Source: Acidimicrobiia bacterium | GTDB lineage: Bacteria; Actinomycetota; Acidimicrobiia; Spongiisociales; UBA5794 | Assembly: GCA_030618675.1 (NCBI GenBank) | Contig: JAUXCV010000082.1 | Span: forward strand, 1-7,152 | Direction of reading: 5' to 3' | DNA: 7,152 nt | In this document: piece by piece, positions 5,501 through 7,152 of the stretch | Numbering within the stretch: position 1 is the stretch's first letter | Layout of the letters: each line of letters starts with the position of its first letter | Translations under genes and position numbers: made by a program | The notes under the pieces: model-generated | Told to the model about the DNA's origin: nothing | Database searches by the model: none | What the model saw: the letters and a program-made list of their open reading frames with translations, nothing else

Positions 5501-6613
5501 TCATCTCGGCGCCCCGGACCAGAGCGCGAGAATCCGTTCGGCCCACCGTCGGTTCACAGAACCGAGCATCGGCAGATTGTTGTTCATCATCGAATCCCGG
5601 GTTGCCCGGACGCTGCCTTCGACGTCGTAGCACCCGAGTTCGACGTGGTCGACGCGGATCAGCTCCCGATAGGAACCGGGGTCCTGAACCGGGAAGCCGG
5701 CCTCGGCCATCTCTTCGATCCACACCTCGAGCATCGGATCGACGCTGCCGAGGAGATCTCCCCACCACACGTCGGCCTCATCTGCATCTTCGGCGCACGA
5801 TGGCCAACTGGAGAGGTTGGGGCGCCCGTCGAAGCCGAGCTTTTCGCCGACGTACTCGTCCGGCAACCCGAACATCGCATGGCCGAGTTCATGAGCGATC
5901 GCTGGAATAGCCCCCGCTCTGTAGTCGGGTTCTATCACGACGAGGGAATTGGCGAATGTGGTCCCCGGATCCGGGCGCAACGGCATGCCGGGTCCTGAGA
6001 AGGACAAGTCCTGGCCGGCTACTGAGATCAAGTCCGGGTTGAACGAGCGTGCGTCGAGGCCGAGAATCACGATCGTCTGATCGGGGAGGCCGAAAGGATC
6101 GGCCTCTCGGTTGTTGAGCCAGCCGCCGGGGATCTCCGGTTCGACGTCCGTGTACCAGACGTTGAACCGATCCGTAGCCGACCTCCATGGCTCAACGGCG
6201 AAGACCCCCAGTTCTGCCGTCCACGCCAGGAACGGATCGTCGGTCAAGAATCCGTCGGGCGTGATGAGGTAGGCATCACCGTTCCACGATATGGCACCGA
6301 ACGCGTAGTCGACGAACGCCTCGTGGTCCGGCCATCCCCAGGGAGCGAATACGAGATTGATGCGGTCTGCCTCGATGTCGTTTCCGTCCACAAGCGCCCA
6401 CAGATCGTGGTTCGTGAGTTGATCGCCGGCGACCATGCTCGGAGGTTCCGGGATGGTTGTCGCGAGGTGGGCGGGTGCCACCGTCGATGGTGTGGTCGTG
6501 GAAGACCCAAAGGTCGGCGGGGATATCGTTGTAGACGTCGACGGCGCCGCGTCGGTTGGGCCACAGGCGGCAGCCACGAGGAACAACGCACACATGACGA
6601 TCATTCGCTTCAT
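5501..6613 (-). CDS. Lipoprotein metallopeptidase, M64 (IgA-peptidase-like) family
   Basis: Predicted surface-anchored zinc protease; the natural substrate is unknown. Of 370 residues, 1-16 form a lipoprotein signal peptide with the lipobox AAAC (Cys17). A Thr/Ser/Pro linker runs to about 60. The catalytic domain covers about 83-365, opening with a hydrophobic strand (INLVFAP). It carries HELGHAMFGLPDEY at 241-254, matching the M64 pattern HExxHxxxGLxDEY: His241 and His245 as zinc ligands and Glu242 as catalytic residue. Downstream features also fit M64: PNLSSWPSC with WWGDLL after the motif (266-288), and C-Y-D with D-S-M-M further on (328-343). Cys273 and Cys328 may pair. No SD precedes the ATG at 6613, but a TATCCT -10-like box lies about 10 nt upstream, suggesting a leaderless transcript. 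Overlapping plus-strand frames here lack any domain. Confidence 0.85.
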   Translation of the reverse strand: MKRMIVMCALFLVAAACGPTDAAPSTSTTISPPTFGSSTTTPSTVAPAHLATTIPEPPSMVAGDQLTNHDLWALVDGNDIEADRINLVFAPWGWPDHEAFVDYAFGAISWNGDAYLITPDGFLTDDPFLAWTAELGVFAVEPWRSATDRFNVWYTDVEPEIPGGWLNNREADPFGLPDQTIVILGLDARSFNPDLISVAGQDLSFSGPGMPLRPDPGTTFANSLVVIEPDYRAGAIPAIAHELGHAMFGLPDEYVGEKLGFDGRPNLSSWPSCAEDADEADVWWGDLLGSVDPMLEVWIEEMAEAGFPVQDPGSYRELIRVDHVELGCYDVEGSVRATRDSMMNNNLPMLGSVNRRWAERILALWSGAPR

Positions 6614-6622
6614 CGAGCGGTC

Positions 6623-6628
6623 AGGATA
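6623..6628 (-). promoter_or_regulatory. Candidate -10 box for the peptidase gene (leaderless transcript)
   Basis: On the minus strand TATCCT (fits TAnnnT) ends 9 nt before the ATG, placing the expected transcription start at or next to the start codon. There is no SD in that interval and no clear -35. Leaderless messages are common in actinobacteria, so this is plausible but unproven. Confidence 0.35.
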
Positions 6629-6688
6629 GGGTCCTTGTGGGAACGGGCCGGGGATGAAATCGACGGGAAAGAGGCCCCGCGCGCGACC

Positions 6689-6716
6689 GTGTGCCCTGCG
6701 ATGCTGCAGGACACAC
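6689..6716 (-). terminator. Hairpin after the minus-strand membrane protein gene
   Basis: Read on the minus strand, 6716-6706 pairs with 6699-6689 in an 11-bp stem with one G-U pair and a 6-nt loop, 22 nt after the stop of the membrane protein gene. On the plus strand the same pair is an A-C mismatch, so the fold favours minus-strand RNA. No immediate T tract follows. It separates the membrane gene from the peptidase gene and supports independent transcription of the latter. Confidence 0.5.
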
Positions 6717-6738
6717 CTTGATCGTCGTCCGAGAGTCG

Positions 6739-7152
6739 CTACGCCTGGCCCTCGAAGTACTCCTCGGACCTCTGATCACCGTAGAGCATCCACAAGATCA
6801 TGACGGCGAACAGAGCGGACAGTATCCCGTGACCGGCGGTGCCGCCGGTGTGATGGGTCAGCATCACCCATACCAGCACAGCCAGTCGGAATCCGACGAC
6901 GACCGCGACGAAGATGCGAGCGCCGTTGGAACCGCTCATTAGATACCACGCCGCCACCACGAGGAGAACACCCGCGATCGCCTCAGCGATACCCGAATAG
7001 AGGAGATTGTCCGACGACAAGCCGGCATTGGTTGCGACCTCGGAATCTCTCCCGAATATCAACGCGAATGCAGCAACACCCGCAATGACCGCCTTGATGT
7101 ACAGCAAGACGCCGATGAACGTGATCGATCCCGGCCGATGAACCTTGCCCAG
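6739..7152 (-). CDS. Small multi-pass membrane protein, 5' end outside the window
   Basis: Integral membrane protein of unknown function. The frame can be read to the right edge without a stop, giving 137 visible residues; the TTG at 7107 falls inside the first hydrophobic segment and is not a convincing start. The visible N-terminus HRPGSITFIGVLLYIKAVIAGV looks like the RPG-x-(I/V)-T entry to a first helix seen in many small actinobacterial membrane proteins. Hydrophobic segments lie at about 10-33, 53-72, 79-98 and 108-124 of the visible part, so about four helices. A short charged tail (DQRSEEYFEGQ) should be cytoplasmic. The family is not certain; it resembles the small four-helix proteins annotated only as DUFs. 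It lies 125 nt upstream of the peptidase gene on the same strand, but a hairpin separates them. Confidence 0.7.
   Translation of the reverse strand: MGKVHRPGSITFIGVLLYIKAVIAGVAAFALIFGRDSEVATNAGLSSDNLLYSGIAEAIAGVLLVVAAWYLMSGSNGARIFVAVVVGFRLAVLVWVMLTHHTGGTAGHGILSALFAVMILWMLYGDQRSEEYFEGQA

Noticed and set aside
5459..5998. A 179-codon plus-strand frame after the PG-binding lipoprotein
   Set aside because: It lies opposite the peptidase gene, begins inside the terminator hairpin and shows no family features.

Overview
The window looks like chromosomal DNA of a high-GC Gram-positive bacterium, most likely an actinobacterium of the Acidimicrobiia kind. This is an inference from style, with no search run: strongly GC-ending codons, GTG and TTG starts, lipoproteins in which the lipobox Cys is followed by a long Ser/Thr/Asp/Ala linker, and a DUF2207 membrane protein with a poly-glycine tail. 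No rRNA, tRNA, CRISPR array or intact insertion sequence was seen. Genes fill most of the window and no gene-free gap exceeds 300 bases.

Layout. Positions 1-5405 carry six plus-strand genes: a DUF2207 membrane protein cut by the left edge; a YccF-family membrane protein built from two similar halves; a secreted protein of unknown function; a small lipoprotein of unknown function; an unusual chimeric ORF; and a lipoprotein with two peptidoglycan-binding domains. Positions 5501-7152 carry two minus-strand genes: a lipoprotein metallopeptidase with the M64 (IgA-peptidase-like) zinc signature, and a small multi-pass membrane protein cut by the right edge. The two blocks converge on a strong hairpin at 5440-5471 that can serve both strands. 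Other hairpins lie after the secreted protein gene (3112-3137) and between the two minus-strand genes (6689-6716). Most genes therefore look like single transcription units, not one operon.

The common theme is the cell envelope: two membrane proteins, a secreted protein, two small lipoproteins, a surface protease and a further membrane protein. No shared pathway can be shown.

The most unusual item is the ORF at 3779-4549. One uninterrupted frame joins a piece of the AAA+ ATPase of extracellular contractile injection systems (eCIS, phage-tail-like particles), kept around Walker B but without Walker A, to two separate pieces of an eCIS/phage baseplate assembly protein. It ends in a new hydrophobic tail. 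No other eCIS gene is visible, so it is either a remnant of a lost eCIS locus compressed by in-frame deletions or a chimeric small protein that has been kept. A 247-base gap behind it holds a perfect 10-bp inverted repeat and leads into a leader hairpin that covers the ribosome binding site of the peptidoglycan-binding lipoprotein.
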